This document shows positions 4,348 through 5,102 of a DNA stretch of 5,102 nucleotides, in pieces (the stretch's first letter is position 1; every line of letters starts with the position of its first letter). Source of the DNA: CAZXNF01 sp050741255. Its GTDB lineage: Bacteria; Pseudomonadota; Gammaproteobacteria; Burkholderiales; SG8-41. The position numbers and the translations under genes are program-made. A model generated the notes under the pieces. That model was given only the letters and a program-made list of their open reading frames with translations, made no database searches and was not told the DNA's origin. The stretch spans positions 1-5,102 of the forward strand of contig JBOIEQ010000221.1 of NCBI GenBank assembly GCA_050741255.1, given 5' to 3'.

Positions 4348-5102
4348 CTAGAAGTTCGTCTGCCCGCCGTTGACGTGGATCGTCTGGCCGGTGATGAAGC
4401 TCGCGCCCGGTCCGCACAGGAAGCGCACGGTGTCCGCGATTTCGCGCGGCTCGCCCGCGCGGCCGAGTGGAATGGTGTCCTTCGGATCCTTGCGCGCGGA
4501 GCGGTGCGCGGCGCGCACGGTGGCGATCTGTCCGGGCGCGACGCAGTTGACGCGGATGTTGTGTTCGGCGAGGTCGCGCGAGAGCGCGCGCGTGAAACCG
4601 ATCAGCCCGCTCTTGGCGACCGAGCCGTGCACGCGTTTCTTGGAGCCGGAGAGCGCCTGCAGGCCGCCGAGCGTGACGATCGCGCCGCCGCCCGCCTTGA
4701 TCATGTGCGGCGCGCTGGCCTGCGTGCAGTAGAAGGCGCCGTCGAGCGTGATGGCGAGCGGGACGCGCCATTCGTCGTAGGTCAGTTCGAGGAAGGGCTT
4801 CTCGGTGCGTACGGATGCGTTCAGCACGAGGAGGTCGAGGCGGCCGAAGCGCTTGATCACCGCGTCGACCATGGCCTTGACCTGCGCGCCGTCGGCGATG
4901 TCGGCGAGGAAGACGTCGGCCTGGCCGCCGGCGGTGCGGATGTCCCGGGCCAGTGCGTCGGCGGCTTCCCGCGAGGCGCGGGTATTGATGGCCACGGCGG
5001 CGCCTGCGGCGGCGAGCGCGGTGGAGATGGCGCTGCCGATGTTGAGCGCGCCGCCGGTGACGAGCGCGACCTTGCCCTGGAGTTCGGGAGACAGGGGAGA
5101 CA
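4348..5102 (-). CDS. SDR family oxidoreductase with a non-canonical active site (start cut by one base)
   Basis: The protein reads to the window edge. The last two bases give TG of a codon followed by SPLSPELQGKVALVTGG, so the start codon (NTG) most likely lies at 5103, making a 251-residue protein of normal SDR length. Numbered that way, the Rossmann motif is TGGALNIG (16-23, with Asn replacing the second Gly of TGxxxGxG), followed by ADIAD (67-71), LNAS (94-97, in place of NNAG), RVNCVAPG (184-191) and the C-terminal GQTIHVNGG (239-247). The fold and NAD(P) site are thus intact. Aligned on K164, the FabG catalytic Asn, Ser and Tyr positions hold T119, G147 and G160, so only the Lys remains; H159 is adjacent. 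I recall an SDR subgroup annotated as FabG-like with a similar AHxxxAKAG segment, so this may be a subfamily trait rather than decay. It could use another general acid or be a non-enzymatic partner. It is convergent with the LigI-like gene. Confidence 0.88.
   Translation of the reverse strand, partial: SPLSPELQGKVALVTGGALNIGSAISTALAAAGAAVAINTRASREAADALARDIRTAGGQADVFLADIADGAQVKAMVDAVIKRFGRLDLLVLNASVRTEKPFLELTYDEWRVPLAITLDGAFYCTQASAPHMIKAGGGAIVTLGGLQALSGSKKRVHGSVAKSGLIGFTRALSRDLAEHNIRVNCVAPGQIATVRAAHRSARKDPKDTIPLGRAGEPREIADTVRFLCGPGASFITGQTIHVNGGQTNF

Overview
The window is visibly GC-rich, with strong G/C preference at third codon positions. It holds five protein genes, a small divergent promoter region, and two intergenic stretches carrying dispersed-repeat-type palindromes. 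The hairpin around 59-96 and the element at 4261-4329 (its left half is the familiar CGTCATTCCCGC-type palindrome) are sequence types I associate with beta-proteobacteria, especially Burkholderiales, and some gamma-proteobacteria such as Xanthomonadales. The gene content (2-keto-4-pentenoate hydratase type enzyme, two family-2 amidohydrolases, an SDR) also suits such a metabolically versatile soil or water bacterium. This placement is inference.

Layout. Bases 1-249 are probably non-coding and contain three hairpins. Three minus-strand genes follow. In transcription order they are a Tat-signal amidohydrolase (3143 to 1641), a 2-keto-4-pentenoate hydratase/decarboxylase family protein (1558 to 731) and a small secreted protein (693 to 250). 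The 201-bp gap 3144-3344 has a good minus-strand sigma70-type promoter framed by a 12-bp inverted repeat, and a weaker plus-strand promoter. A second, cytosolic amidohydrolase of the 2-pyrone-4,6-dicarboxylate lactonase (LigI) type runs rightward (3345-4181). It converges on an SDR oxidoreductase (minus strand, 4348 to the right edge). The convergent gap holds a heptamer tandem repeat and a double-hairpin element.

How the genes may work together. Hydratase, lactonase-like hydrolase, metal amidohydrolase and SDR are the enzyme types used in lower pathways for aromatic or cyclic compounds (meta-cleavage or protocatechuate 4,5-cleavage style routes). A catabolic gene group is therefore plausible, but the substrate cannot be read from the sequence, and no ring-cleavage oxygenase, transporter or regulator gene lies inside the window.

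The most interesting points are an SDR that keeps the cofactor fold but lacks three of four classical catalytic residues, the inverted repeat framing the divergent promoter, the Tat motif placed about 65 residues into the amidohydrolase, and the nested hairpins before a hydratase start that lacks a Shine-Dalgarno sequence. I see no CRISPR array, tRNA, rRNA, transposase or phage gene.
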